This document shows, one piece after another, positions 53,384-63,013 of a stretch of DNA of 64,000 nt (position 1 is its first letter; each line of letters opens with the position of its first letter). The stretch covers positions 186,001 to 250,000 of the forward strand of contig NZ_AUEG01000001.1 in the NCBI RefSeq assembly GCF_000425865.1, in the 5' to 3' direction. Made by a program: the position numbers and the translations under genes. Source of the stretch: Lacticigenium naphthae DSM 19658. GTDB lineage: Bacteria; Bacillota; Bacilli; Lactobacillales; Carnobacteriaceae_A. Under the pieces are notes generated by a model. That model searched no databases. It saw only the letters and a list, made by a program, of their open reading frames with translations, and was not told where the DNA came from.

Positions 53384-55321
53384 CTACTTTCCTGTTTTTT
53401 GTAATTCATTACTCAAATTTTCGATAAATTCTTCTAGCGGTAAAGTTGTTGTTTGCTTTTCTCCATATTTTCTAATTGTCACTGAACGATCAGCCACTTC
53501 ATTATCACCAACAACTACTTGGTAAGGTATCTTTTGGGTCTGCGAACTTCTAATTTTGTATCCCATTTTCTCGTTTCGCATATCTACGTCTATACGCATA
53601 TCAATTTCATTCAATTGTTTCTTGATTTCTGAAGCATAGTCAAAATGCAAATCTAAATTCACAGGAATAATCGTTGCTTGAACGGGAGCTAACCAAGTAG
53701 GAAATGCTCCCTTATATTCCTCAATGAGGTAAGCAATAAATCTTTCCATTGTGGAAATGATTCCTCTATGAATAACTACTGGACGATGAGTATTCTCGCC
53801 GTCTTCTCCGACATAAGTTAAATCAAATCTTTCTGGGAGTAAGAAATCTAATTGAACTGTGGATAACGTTTCTTCCATCCCAATAGCAGTTTTCACTTGT
53901 ACGTCAAGTTTCGGACCATAAAAGGCTGCTTCTCCTTCAGCTTCAAAGTAATCCAGTTCCATTTCATCCATAGTTTCCTTTAACATTTTTTGAGCTCTTT
54001 CCCACATGTCATCGTCATCAAAATATTTATCTTTATTATTAGGATCACGATAACTCACTCGGAATCTATAGTCTTTAATATCAAAATCTTCATAAACTGC
54101 TAACATTAATTCAATTACACGCTTAAATTCTTCTTTGATTTGATCAGGTCGCACAAAAATATGTGCATCATTTAAGGTCATTTCTCGCACCCTCTGTAAT
54201 CCAGACAGAGCCCCACTCTTTTCGTAGCGATGCATTTGACCAAGCTCAGCAATTCTTAATGGTAACTCTCTGTAACTATGGACATCATTCTTGTAAACTT
54301 CCATATGATGTGGACAGTTCATAGGTCGTAAAACGAGCATTTCACCATCACCCATATCCATTGGCGGAAACATATCTTCATGATAATGATCCCAATGGCC
54401 AGATTTCTTATATAATCCCACATCAGCCAATACCGGTGTATAAACATGCTCATAGCCTAAGCTAATTTCTTTATCCGTAATGTATCTTTCCACAGTGCGG
54501 CGGATTGTAGCCCCTTTAGGAAGCCAAAATGGTAATCCAGATCCAACTTCAGGAGATATCATAAACAAATCTAATTCTTTCCCTAATTTACGATGGTCCC
54601 TTTCTTTTGCTTCTTCTCTTTGCTTCAAGAATTCTTTTAGAGATTTTTTATCAAAAAAAGCTGTCCCATAAACTCTTTGCATCATTTTGTTATCAGAGTT
54701 ACCTCTCCAATAAGCTCCAGCTAACGATAAAAGCTTAAATACTTGGATTCTTCCAGTAGAAGGTACATGTATCCCTCGGCATAAATCAATAAATTCGCCT
54801 TGTTCATATACTGTTATTGTTTCTTCTTCTGGTAATTCATTTATTAGCTCTTGTTTGTATTGATCTGCCTCAAATAATTCCAGAGCCTTTTCTCTTGAAA
54901 TGACCTTCCTATTTATAGAATGATTTTCTTTTACAATTGTCATCATTTCTTCTTCAATAGTTTTTAAATCTTCTTCAGTAATTGGTTTCTCAGAGTCTGT
55001 ATCATAATAAAACCCATTTTCTATAGTCGGTCCAACTCCAAATTGAATAGACGGATACAGACGTGTCAATGCATGTGCCAGTAGATGAGCAGCTGAGTGT
55101 CTAAGAATTTGTAAAGCATCTGCATGATCTGGAGTTATAATTTCAACTTCCCCATCCTCCATAATTTCATGGTTATAATCAATCGAATTCCCATTAAATT
55201 TTGCGGCCAATCCTTTTTTGCTCAATGATTTGCTGATAGTCTCAGCAATTTCTTTTGGAGTAACTCCTTTATGAAATTCTTTGATAGTTCCATCTGGTAA
55301 GGCAATATTAATTTTCTCCAT
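53384..55321 (-). CDS. thrS: Threonyl-tRNA synthetase
   Basis: Class II synthetase for tRNA-Thr. An N-terminal TGS domain ([16 protein letters not shown]) is followed by the editing domain with [11 protein letters not shown]. The catalytic core has motif 2 in [26 protein letters not shown] and zinc ligands Cys and His there, plus [19 protein letters not shown], and [17 protein letters not shown] as motif 3. The C-terminal anticodon domain starts [12 protein letters not shown]. Length 645 is normal. The ATG at 55321 has GGAGGG 7 bases upstream; an ATG at 55336 lies before that site. A T-box leader precedes it. Confidence 0.97.
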   Translation of the reverse strand: MEKINIALPDGTIKEFHKGVTPKEIAETISKSLSKKGLAAKFNGNSIDYNHEIMEDGEVEIITPDHADALQILRHSAAHLLAHALTRLYPSIQFGVGPTIENGFYYDTDSEKPITEEDLKTIEEEMMTIVKENHSINRKVISREKALELFEADQYKQELINELPEEETITVYEQGEFIDLCRGIHVPSTGRIQVFKLLSLAGAYWRGNSDNKMMQRVYGTAFFDKKSLKEFLKQREEAKERDHRKLGKELDLFMISPEVGSGLPFWLPKGATIRRTVERYITDKEISLGYEHVYTPVLADVGLYKKSGHWDHYHEDMFPPMDMGDGEMLVLRPMNCPHHMEVYKNDVHSYRELPLRIAELGQMHRYEKSGALSGLQRVREMTLNDAHIFVRPDQIKEEFKRVIELMLAVYEDFDIKDYRFRVSYRDPNNKDKYFDDDDMWERAQKMLKETMDEMELDYFEAEGEAAFYGPKLDVQVKTAIGMEETLSTVQLDFLLPERFDLTYVGEDGENTHRPVVIHRGIISTMERFIAYLIEEYKGAFPTWLAPVQATIIPVNLDLHFDYASEIKKQLNEIDMRIDVDMRNEKMGYKIRSSQTQKIPYQVVVGDNEVADRSVTIRKYGEKQTTTLPLEEFIENLSNELQKTGK

Positions 55322-55360
55322 TATGTTTCCCTCCATTTAGTTAATTAATGATAATTATGT

Positions 55361-55405
55361 CAAAAAAAAGTCCCATTAAAAGCATATTATTGCTTTTAAT
55401 GGGAC
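55361..55405 (-). terminator. T-box-controlled terminator before thrS
   Basis: The perfect stem GTCCCATTAAAAGCA / TGCTTTTAATGGGAC (15 pairs) is followed by eight T on the minus strand, within 50 bases of the thrS start. Confidence 0.9.
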
Positions 55406-55595
55406 GATTTAAGTCGTGGTTCCACCCAGTATTCGAAATAGTTTTTTGGATTATTTCCTTATTCCTCTAACGCTAGGTGGCGTCCTTTTTTACTGATTTC
55501 AAAAAGGCTCTCAAAAGGGGTAAATTTTAAGTGAACATAGGAAAATTTCACCATCTTTTCCCTCTCTTTAATACTCTAACTTAAAATTATTGACT
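55361..55595 (-). promoter_or_regulatory. T-box leader of thrS
   Basis: The T-box core TGGGTGGAACCACG lies at 55415-55428 on the minus strand, followed by a terminator hairpin. Upstream are Stem I pieces (GGGAAAAGATGGTGAA near 55550-55566) and a candidate threonine specifier ACC at 55519-55521 (inferred without folding). A TATAAT at 55611-55616 with a weak -35 may be the promoter. Threonine starvation should switch thrS on. Confidence 0.92.
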
Positions 55596-55661
55596 TTATC
55601 ATTGATTTCATTATATTTTGTAGCTAGATTACCACTTTTATTAAAAATATTCAAGTATAAT

Positions 55662-56588
55662 TTAATATCTTCTATTTCTCCCTGCCATTTTTATCTCTTT
55701 ACTTAAAAATTTGATGCGTTCCATAATTCGTTTTGCTTTAAGGGGTTCATCTTCGCCTCTTTGAGAGATGCGTAAGTGTTCTTCCTCTAATTGTTTCATA
55801 CTGAAATTTGATGAAAAGAAAGTGGGCAGCTCTTCTTGCATACGATGTTGCAATATTACTCCCAATATGTCATCACGTATCCAGGATGACAATGAATCAG
55901 CCCCTATATCATCAATCATTAAAATAGATGTACGTTTAATTTCTTCTATTTTAGAGGCAGTTGTATTATTTCCAATTGAATTTTTCATTTCTACAGCAAA
56001 AGTTGGAAAATGAATCAACGTAGATGGGTATCCGTTTTTAGCTAAAGCATGAGCTATTGCTCCTAGTAGGTAAGTCTTCCCAACTCCGAATGGACCTTGG
56101 AGATAGAGAGCTTTATGGAAAGCCTTTGGTTTTTCAATATAGTTTTCTATAAAAGCTAAAGCTTCCTGTATTGCCTGCTGACGCGTCTTTGTAGGTTCGA
56201 AATCTTTTAAATCAGCTTCTCTAATGTCTTTAGGCATGTCCACAGCAGTTATTCTTTGTTTAAGCTCCATTTGCTTTCTTTTCTCGAGTAGGTCGGTTGT
56301 CGGTATATATTGAACAGCTACCCCACCTTGGGATGCAATCAATTGGGGTCTATACCCTGGAGCAACTCTGTCTTTTTCATTTTTTCCAAATTTTCTTTTT
56401 TCTTGAACAAATTCATATAATTCTGAGTAACTTCTTTCAATTCCTTCAGTAGTAAGCTCATCTTTATGTTCTTTAAGAAAATGATAAACCTCTGGATCCT
56501 TCAGCACAGTTTCCATCAACACACCTAGTTGCCTGTCTAAGTCATTTTTACTCATTAAATTTTTAAAATTTTTCCCAACATTTTCCAT
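55662..56588 (-). CDS. dnaI: Primosomal protein DnaI, helicase loader
   Basis: AAA+ ATPase that loads the replicative helicase onto DNA. The N-terminal helicase-binding domain (about 1-120) is followed by the AAA+ domain with Walker A GPFGVGKT at 165-172, Walker B in LMIDDIGAD near 223-231, and the sensor/arginine region SSNFSMKQLEEE and RIMERIKFLS. Length 308 is normal. It starts 2 bases after dnaB ends; dnaB-dnaI act together in primosome assembly. thrS lies downstream with its own leader. Confidence 0.96.
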   Translation of the reverse strand: MENVGKNFKNLMSKNDLDRQLGVLMETVLKDPEVYHFLKEHKDELTTEGIERSYSELYEFVQEKRKFGKNEKDRVAPGYRPQLIASQGGVAVQYIPTTDLLEKRKQMELKQRITAVDMPKDIREADLKDFEPTKTRQQAIQEALAFIENYIEKPKAFHKALYLQGPFGVGKTYLLGAIAHALAKNGYPSTLIHFPTFAVEMKNSIGNNTTASKIEEIKRTSILMIDDIGADSLSSWIRDDILGVILQHRMQEELPTFFSSNFSMKQLEEEHLRISQRGEDEPLKAKRIMERIKFLSKEIKMAGRNRRY

Positions 56589-56590
56589 AA

Positions 56591-58012
56591 CTAATCACCT
56601 GCCTTTTTAGAACCACTCAATTTATTTAGTCTGTCAATAAATGCTTGCTTTTCTTCTTCACTAAGTGGTACTTCTTCCTCTTGGTTTTCTTCTTTTGCCC
56701 AATTGGGTAATGTTTCTTTTCTTCTCGGTGCAGAGTCTTTTTTTGTGTACTTATTATTCTGTTTTATTTTTTTGCTTTGGTTTTCTTTATACAATTGAAT
56801 TACTTTATTTATTGCTTCTTCTGGAGTTTGAATTGAGTTTTGAGCCCAATCATTCGCTATTTTATTCGCTAAATTCCGTTCAAATATAGCATTTTTCTTA
56901 ATCACTAATACATAGTGTACGAGTATATTAATTACAGGCATTGATAAGGATGAATCTTTGATTAAGTCTTCCAATGTCCATTGTTCATTGCGTGTGACAA
57001 ATCCACCTTTTTGCTGTTTTATTTTCATTAAAAATTCAGCTGGCGTATTTTTTTTAGCATCTTGTATGATCTCAATGTGTTGACTATTAAACCCTTTTTG
57101 AAGTAAGTTCTCTCGTTCTTTCTTCTTCTCTTCATGTGAAGCCTGTTGAATTCTTTCAACTGTATCGGTGATTTTAAAATCATCTTGCTTAACGGTTTTT
57201 TTATAATACCGATAAATTTCATTTTTGAATTTCTTTTTATCAATAGATCCTGTCACGATATCTGTAGCATTTTTTAAAAAAGTCAATGCATCAAGTTCAT
57301 CCAGTCCAAACATCTGGTGAAAAGTGAAAATCGTTTGTTTTACAGATTCATCCAATTCCTTTTTGTTGATAAATGTAGTTTTGATGTGATCTATTAAAAA
57401 GTTCCAGTCAAAATTATTTTCTTCTAATTTTACTCGCTTGGATTTTTGATTGTCATATACATCTAATAAAGAATTCGTATCTAATAAATTACTAGAAGTA
57501 TCAATTTTTTGTATGTTGAATTGATATACTTCTCCAAATTGATGCGTTATCTCCTTAAATTCAATTGGAATCGACGGTTTGGTGTATTTCTTTTTTAAAC
57601 GAATGTAATTGTTCTCTCCTATCAATTCCAGTAGGAGCAAGGACAACACATCATCTTCAAAAAATTGCTTTGGTGTGCTAGGTGCTTGTATTTCATACAA
57701 ATAGGATTTGGGTTCTTCACTTTTTTGAAATGTTTTTACTAATCCTATCCCTTCTAAACGAAGTAAGCTTTGAAAAAAGTCCGGAATACCTAAATCTGAT
57801 AATTCTAATAGCTCTTTTAACATCTTTTCGGTTGTTTTCGTATCAAAAGAAGGGACTTCTTGAATCAAAGTCATTAGTAACGAAAAAGCATTGGAACCAA
57901 TAATAGGTTTGTAAAATTGAGCTACTATATCGATATCATTTTGACACAATACAGTTCCAAATTGTACCTCATACCCATCCTTAGGCGTTATATGTTTCCA
58001 ATTTAGACTCAC
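56591..58012 (-). CDS. dnaB: Replication initiation/membrane attachment protein DnaB
   Basis: Gram-positive primosomal DnaB (not the helicase), 473 residues. Two DnaB/DnaD-type winged and helical domains are visible: the N-terminal one (ISLNW start, PIIGSNAFSLLMTLIQE) and the C-terminal DnaD-like one (GFVTRNEQWTLEDLIKDSSLSMPVINILVHYVLVI and KIANDWAQNSIQTPEEAI). The C-terminal tail is acidic and lysine-rich. It works with DnaD and DnaI to load the replicative helicase at origins and stalled forks. Between nrdR and dnaI, the standard place. Confidence 0.94.
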   Translation of the reverse strand: MSLNWKHITPKDGYEVQFGTVLCQNDIDIVAQFYKPIIGSNAFSLLMTLIQEVPSFDTKTTEKMLKELLELSDLGIPDFFQSLLRLEGIGLVKTFQKSEEPKSYLYEIQAPSTPKQFFEDDVLSLLLLELIGENNYIRLKKKYTKPSIPIEFKEITHQFGEVYQFNIQKIDTSSNLLDTNSLLDVYDNQKSKRVKLEENNFDWNFLIDHIKTTFINKKELDESVKQTIFTFHQMFGLDELDALTFLKNATDIVTGSIDKKKFKNEIYRYYKKTVKQDDFKITDTVERIQQASHEEKKKERENLLQKGFNSQHIEIIQDAKKNTPAEFLMKIKQQKGGFVTRNEQWTLEDLIKDSSLSMPVINILVHYVLVIKKNAIFERNLANKIANDWAQNSIQTPEEAINKVIQLYKENQSKKIKQNNKYTKKDSAPRRKETLPNWAKEENQEEEVPLSEEEKQAFIDRLNKLSGSKKAGD

Positions 58013-58044
58013 ATTATTTCACTTCTCTCTCTCTCAACAGTAAT

Positions 58045-58524
58045 TTAATCTTTCTTCTTTTCTAATTTGCTTCGTTTTTTTTCTAATTCCTGCATTTCTT
58101 TCATGAATACTTCTATATCTTTAAATTGTCTATAGACACTCGCAAAACGAATATAAGCAACTTCATCGATCTGAGCTAATTCATCCATGACGAATTCTCC
58201 TATTCTATTGGATAAAATTTCACTTTCTCCGCAGTTTCTCACTTGGTGCTCTACGGTATCCACAATGCTCTCAATTTGATCCACAGAAATAGGTCTCTTT
58301 TCACAAGCTCTTATGATCCCTTTTAATATTTTTTCTCGATTGAATTCTTCTCTGTTTCCATTCTTTTTCACTACTAATAATGGGACTTGTTCAAGTCGTT
58401 CGAATGTCGTAAATCTAAAAGAACATTTCTCACATTCTCGTCTTCTTCGAATAGCCCGTCCATCATCTGCCGGCCTGCTATCCACAACTCTTGTCCCATT
58501 ATATTGACAACGTGGACATTCCAC
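58045..58524 (-). CDS. nrdR: Transcriptional repressor NrdR
   Basis: Zinc-ribbon and ATP-cone repressor of ribonucleotide reductase genes, responding to dATP and ATP. The zinc ribbon is ECPRC...CEKC (first 35 residues) with the basic DNA-binding stretch [11 protein letters not shown], and the ATP cone runs from about 45 ([29 protein letters not shown]). The start is taken as GTG at 58524: AAAGGA lies 8 bases upstream and the result matches the family start M-x-CPxC. ATGs at 58533 and 58530 touch that site. About 159 residues, the usual length. dnaB follows. Confidence 0.95.
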   Translation of the reverse strand: MECPRCQYNGTRVVDSRPADDGRAIRRRRECEKCSFRFTTFERLEQVPLLVVKKNGNREEFNREKILKGIIRACEKRPISVDQIESIVDTVEHQVRNCGESEILSNRIGEFVMDELAQIDEVAYIRFASVYRQFKDIEVFMKEMQELEKKRSKLEKKKD

Positions 58525-58650
58525 TCTCATCATCCTTTTCTATATACTATACGTAATTTTCAGTCATTCTATTTTATCTATTTATTATAGCATACGCTTT
58601 TGTCACAAAGAAACAGGTTTCAGAATACGTCTTTACTATTAAGCAATAAT

Positions 58651-58701
58651 GTACAAACCTCTGAAAGCCAAATTGGTAATCTTGGTTTCAGAGGTTTGTA
58701 C
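58651..58701. repeat. Long palindrome between coaE and nrdR
   Basis: The arms GTACAAACCTCTGAAA and TTTCAGAGGTTTGTAC are perfectly complementary (16 pairs), with a further CCAA/TTGG pair block inside, one unpaired G and a 10-base loop. There is no T run on either side, so it is not a standard terminator. Confidence 0.8.
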
Positions 58702-58743
58702 ACGCTTGATTCATTTATACTCTACTTACTTGTTAGCACAATT

Positions 58744-59349
58744 TTATTTGTTTAAGAATCCGTAGTCTTTCATCCACTGCCCCAGTTTCTCTTTTGTTTC
58801 TTGTTTAGAGCGATCATTCCAAATAACAAAGTCTGCACGGTTTATTTTTTCACTCAAATTCATTTGTGCCTTGATACGGTTCTTTGCTTCTTCTTCAGAT
58901 AGAGAATCCCTATTCATTAACCTCTGCAGTTGTTCATTCTCTTCTATAGCAACAACCATAACTTTATCAACCAGTTTTTCGTAACTTGCTTCAAATAAGA
59001 GTGGAATATCAGCTATTATTAAATCATATCCCATTCTTTTTTTCTTTTCGATTTCTTGAATGATATTTCTTCTGATTTCTAAACTCAATAAATCATCAAG
59101 TACGTTTCTCTCTGTACTAGAATCAAAAATTATTGACCCTAATTTTTTTCGATCTAGTGTACCCTCGCAAGTTAAGATATCCTTACCGAAATGTTTTACA
59201 ATCGATTCTAATCCTTTAGTTCCTGGTTCCACAACCCGTCTAGCAATTTCATCTGCGTCAATAACAGGTATTCCATAAGAAGCGAAGAGGGAAGCAACAA
59301 ATGATTTTCCTGTAGAAATCCCACCAGTGAGCCCTAATACGAAAGTCAT
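58744..59349 (-). CDS. coaE: Dephospho-CoA kinase
   Basis: Last enzyme of coenzyme A synthesis; phosphorylates the ribose of dephospho-CoA. The P-loop GLTGGISTGKS is at residues 6-16, with the DADEIARRVVEPG and ADIPLLFEASYE segments that mark this family, and MNRDSLSEEEAKNRIKAQM as the lid. Length 201 is normal. Its ATG overlaps the mutM stop by 4 bases, and the polA-mutM-coaE order is conserved in Firmicutes. Confidence 0.96.
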   Translation of the reverse strand: MTFVLGLTGGISTGKSFVASLFASYGIPVIDADEIARRVVEPGTKGLESIVKHFGKDILTCEGTLDRKKLGSIIFDSSTERNVLDDLLSLEIRRNIIQEIEKKKRMGYDLIIADIPLLFEASYEKLVDKVMVVAIEENEQLQRLMNRDSLSEEEAKNRIKAQMNLSEKINRADFVIWNDRSKQETKEKLGQWMKDYGFLNK

Positions 59350-60191
59350 TCAACCTCACCTTTTTTCAGTTTTTGGCAATTGATACAAACATGCGTCCCT
59401 CTTTGAGCAACCTTTATTTTATCAATAGTTTGGCCGCATCTTTGACAGGCTGTTCCTTCTTTACCGTAAACTTTTAAATTATTTTGAAAATTCCCACTTT
59501 TTCCGAAAGCATTCTTGTATGTTCTAATCGTTGTCCCACCTTGCTCCACAGCTTTATTCATTATTTTAAGAATACTATGGTGCAAGTTTTTTGTTTCTTT
59601 AACTGAAAGTTGTTCAGCAGAAGAAACTGGGTGGATTGCTGCATCGAATAGAACTTCATCACAATAGATATTACCTAGACCAGCTACTGCTGTTTGATCA
59701 AGTAAAACTGCTTTAATTGATTTTTTATGCTTTTTTAATTCCTTCACAAACTCGTCAAGTACAAATGATTCTTTAAAAGGTTCTGGACCTAATTTATTCA
59801 AACTATCTATTTTATTGATTTTACTTGCTTCTATTAAACTCATTCTTCCAAATTTACGTACATCATTGTAACGTAGATCCATTCCCCCATCACAAATAAA
59901 GCGAACGTGTGTATGCTTAGATAAAGGGGCTGAGTGTTTGACCCACTCGTATTTACCTTCCATACGCAAATGAGAAATAAGCAGAAGATTTTCTATATGA
60001 AACAACAAAAATTTTCCTCTTCGATCTACTTCTGAAAAATTTTTTCCCTTTAATCTCTCAATAAATTGTGCTGGTTCCTCTGGATTGGCGATGATGTTAT
60101 TCCACAAAACTTCAACAGCAAAAATCTTTTTACCAACTATAATTTGATTCAGTCCATTTTTTACATTTTCTACTTCTGGTAATTCAGGCAT
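59346..60191 (-). CDS. mutM: Formamidopyrimidine-DNA glycosylase (Fpg/MutM)
   Basis: Bifunctional base-excision enzyme for 8-oxoguanine and ring-opened purines. The catalytic N-terminus PELPEVENVK is intact after Met removal (Pro1, Glu2), Lys is in LRMEGKYEW, the H2TH region is LLDQTAVAGLGNIYCDE, and the C-terminal zinc finger has CQRCG...CINC (near 247-270). Length 281 is usual. It lies 17 bases downstream of polA and overlaps coaE, forming a DNA-repair and CoA operon. Confidence 0.96.
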   Translation of the reverse strand: MPELPEVENVKNGLNQIIVGKKIFAVEVLWNNIIANPEEPAQFIERLKGKNFSEVDRRGKFLLFHIENLLLISHLRMEGKYEWVKHSAPLSKHTHVRFICDGGMDLRYNDVRKFGRMSLIEASKINKIDSLNKLGPEPFKESFVLDEFVKELKKHKKSIKAVLLDQTAVAGLGNIYCDEVLFDAAIHPVSSAEQLSVKETKNLHHSILKIMNKAVEQGGTTIRTYKNAFGKSGNFQNNLKVYGKEGTACQRCGQTIDKIKVAQRGTHVCINCQKLKKGEVE

Positions 60192-60208
60192 ATTTTTCTT
60201 CCTTTACA

Positions 60209-62869
60209 TTATTTTGCTTCATACCAACTGTCTCCAACACTACTTTCCACTTTTAAAGGAACGGATAAACTGACTGCATTTTCCATTACTTCTGAAACTA
60301 ATTTTTCAAGAACTGGAATTTCTTCTGCTGGTGCTTCAAAAATCAATTCATCGTGTACTTGTAATAGCATGGTAGCTTTTAGTTTTGCTTCTTTAATCTT
60401 TTCTGCCATTTGAATCATTGCTACTTTTATAATATCTGCCGCACTGCCTTGAATAGGTGTATTCATAGCCGTTCTTTCAGCAAAAGTTCTTAAATTGAAG
60501 TTTCTTGAATTTATATCTGGAAGATAGCGTCTTCGATGAAATAATGTTTCTACAAATCCATTTTCTTTCGCTTCTCGAATAATTTCATCTATATATTTCT
60601 TCACACCAGGATAACGGTCAAAATACGTATCGATATATTCTTTCGCTTCTTTACGTGAAATATTTAAATTTTGAGATAATCCATAGTCACTTATACCGTA
60701 TACTATTCCAAAGTTTACAGTTTTTGCATCTCTTCTCATGTTAGGTGTTACCTCGCTTGCATCTTTCAAATCGAATACTCTAATAGCAGTACTCGTATGA
60801 ATATCCTGATTTTCTTTAAAAGCTTGAATAAGGTATTGGTCTTTTGAGATATGGGCCATAACACGCAATTCTATTTGAGAGTAATCCGATGCAAAAATTT
60901 TCCACCCTTTTTCTCTTGGAACAAAGGCTTGACGAATCTTTCTGCCTTCTTCCATACGCACAGGAATATTTTGTAAATTTGGATCAACCGAACTCAATCT
61001 CCCAGTTCGCGCAACTGTTTGCAGATAACGTGTATGAATTCTCCCTGTTTCTTTATTGATGACTTTTAGTAAGCCTTCTATATACGTTGATTGTAGCTTA
61101 GCTAATTGTCTATAATGCAGAATATCTTCAACGATTGGTGCCTGATCTTTTAATTTTTCTAAAACATCTTGTGCAGTCGAATATCCTGTTTTTGTTTTTT
61201 TAATGACTGGGTACCCCATTTTTTCAAAAAGAACTACCCCCAATTGTTTTGGAGAATTTAAATTAAACTCTTGACCTGCTTGTGCAAAAATCGTTTTTTC
61301 TATAGCAGTCAACTGCTCAGCAAAATCTATTTGCATGTCTTCTAATTTATTTTTATCGATAGAGATTCCTTGGATCTCCATGTCACCTAGTACAATGGCT
61401 AGCGGAAGCTCCATTTCCATTAATAAAGCTTCTTGATTATTTTCAATTAGCTGGTCGTTTAATTTAGAAGTTAATTTATCGATTGCAGTAATTTTCCGTG
61501 CCAAATGTGCAAACATTGTTTCCATATCTTCAGGCACATCTGTTTTCTTGCCTTTTCCATAAACGAGTACATCCGAAGAAATATTATAATAATCATGCTC
61601 TCCGGCAATATCGGCTAGATCTCCACTACTATCTTTGGCAGTGAGCAAATAAGAAGCTAATAAGATATCAAAACTTATTCCTTTAAGTTTTATTCCTAGT
61701 CGATTAAGTGCAACATAGGTTCTTTTAGCATCGAATGTCGTTTTTTGGTAGTCAGCATCCTGTGCCCATTTTTTAAAAACGGAGGAATTTTTGATCGTTT
61801 GCTCACTAGCGATGTATGTTTTAGTTTCATTGCCCCATGCTATTGCTTGTATCGGACTCAGATGATAATTATCATCAAACATTTCTATATATAGTGCTGT
61901 TTTTCCAGTAAACATTTCCGGTGTGATTTCTTCAATCATACTGTAATGAACAGTTTCCAACTCTTCTTTTTCAGTGTTGTATTCACTTGAATCTATTTTT
62001 TTTAAATGTGATTTGAAGTCCATTTCTTTATAGAACGCAATAAGTTTTTCCATATTTTTCCCCGAATAATTTAATGCATCTAGTTCCACATCAATAGGTG
62101 CGTCTGTATCAATAGTAGCCAGTCTTTTACTTAAAAATGCTGTTTCTTTTTCGTTGATCAAATTCTCTTTGCGCTTACTTTTTTTCATTTCATCTATGTG
62201 TTCGTATAGATTCTCAATTGTTTCATATTCTTTAAGCAATTTAAGTGCCGTTTTTTCACCTATATTTGTAACACCTGGGATGTTATCAGAACTATCCCCG
62301 GCTAGACCTTTCATATCAATAATTTGTTTCGGCGTAATCCCAAATTCTTCTTCGATATATTCTACGGAGTATTCTTGGATGTCACTAACCCCTTTTTTTG
62401 TAATATCTATTCTGACACTTGGGGTTGCTAGTTGAGTTAAGTCTCGGTCTCCGGTTAAAATAACGACTTCATACTCTTCCATTTCAGCTCTTTCAGATAA
62501 GGTACCAATGATATCATCCGCTTCATAATTTGGAAGCTCGTAAAATTTCATTCCAAATGCTTCGATCAGTTCTCTTATATATGGAATCTGCTCAGAAAAC
62601 TCACCCGGCATACTCGACCTTCCACCCTTGTACTCTTTAAAGAACTCATGTCGGAAAGTGGTTTTCCCGGCATCAAAAGCTACTAAGACATGGGTTGGAT
62701 TTTCCTTATTGATTACAGATTCCAACATGTTATGAAATCCATATAATGCATTTGTATGGAGGCCATTCTTATTTTTGAATTTTTGAAGTTGACCATGTAA
62801 TCCGTAGAAGGCACGAAAAGCTACACTTAATCCATCAATTAGTAATAATTTCTTTTTGTTTTCCGTCAT
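60209..62869 (-). CDS. polA: DNA polymerase I
   Basis: Repair and Okazaki-fragment polymerase, 886 residues. The N-terminal 5'-3' exonuclease has LLIDGLSVAFRAFYGL, FDAGKTTFRHE, YEADDIIGTLSE and KGLAGDSSDNIPGV. The middle 3'-5' exonuclease-like region has lost the DxE motif (no clear acidic pair), as in other Gram-positive Pol I. The polymerase domain shows DPNLQNIPVR, FASDYSQIELRVMAHIS (motif A), RRDAKTVNFGIVYGIS (motif B) and LLQVHDELIFEA (motif C). GGGAG precedes the ATG, and TATAAT at 62887-62892 may serve as a -10. mutM and coaE follow. Confidence 0.97.
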   Translation of the reverse strand: MTENKKKLLLIDGLSVAFRAFYGLHGQLQKFKNKNGLHTNALYGFHNMLESVINKENPTHVLVAFDAGKTTFRHEFFKEYKGGRSSMPGEFSEQIPYIRELIEAFGMKFYELPNYEADDIIGTLSERAEMEEYEVVILTGDRDLTQLATPSVRIDITKKGVSDIQEYSVEYIEEEFGITPKQIIDMKGLAGDSSDNIPGVTNIGEKTALKLLKEYETIENLYEHIDEMKKSKRKENLINEKETAFLSKRLATIDTDAPIDVELDALNYSGKNMEKLIAFYKEMDFKSHLKKIDSSEYNTEKEELETVHYSMIEEITPEMFTGKTALYIEMFDDNYHLSPIQAIAWGNETKTYIASEQTIKNSSVFKKWAQDADYQKTTFDAKRTYVALNRLGIKLKGISFDILLASYLLTAKDSSGDLADIAGEHDYYNISSDVLVYGKGKKTDVPEDMETMFAHLARKITAIDKLTSKLNDQLIENNQEALLMEMELPLAIVLGDMEIQGISIDKNKLEDMQIDFAEQLTAIEKTIFAQAGQEFNLNSPKQLGVVLFEKMGYPVIKKTKTGYSTAQDVLEKLKDQAPIVEDILHYRQLAKLQSTYIEGLLKVINKETGRIHTRYLQTVARTGRLSSVDPNLQNIPVRMEEGRKIRQAFVPREKGWKIFASDYSQIELRVMAHISKDQYLIQAFKENQDIHTSTAIRVFDLKDASEVTPNMRRDAKTVNFGIVYGISDYGLSQNLNISRKEAKEYIDTYFDRYPGVKKYIDEIIREAKENGFVETLFHRRRYLPDINSRNFNLRTFAERTAMNTPIQGSAADIIKVAMIQMAEKIKEAKLKATMLLQVHDELIFEAPAEEIPVLEKLVSEVMENAVSLSVPLKVESSVGDSWYEAK

Positions 62870-62960
62870 ATTGTTCTCCCTTATACATTATAGTCTTCAT
62901 TTGTTGAACTGTTTCTATACTATTCTATCAAAAACTCTTCGTACAAGCGAATAACGATAC

Positions 62961-63012
62961 AAAAAAGCTATGATAATCTTTTAACTCAAAAGAAGACTAT
63001 CATAGCTTTTTG
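62961..63012 (-). terminator. Terminator of murC
   Basis: The stem AAAAAGCTATGATAgTCTT / AAGATtATCATAGCTTTTT has one mismatch and a loop of about 13 bases and ends in a T run on the minus strand. It lies just after the murC stop and separates it from polA. Confidence 0.85.
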
Positions 63013-63013
63013 T

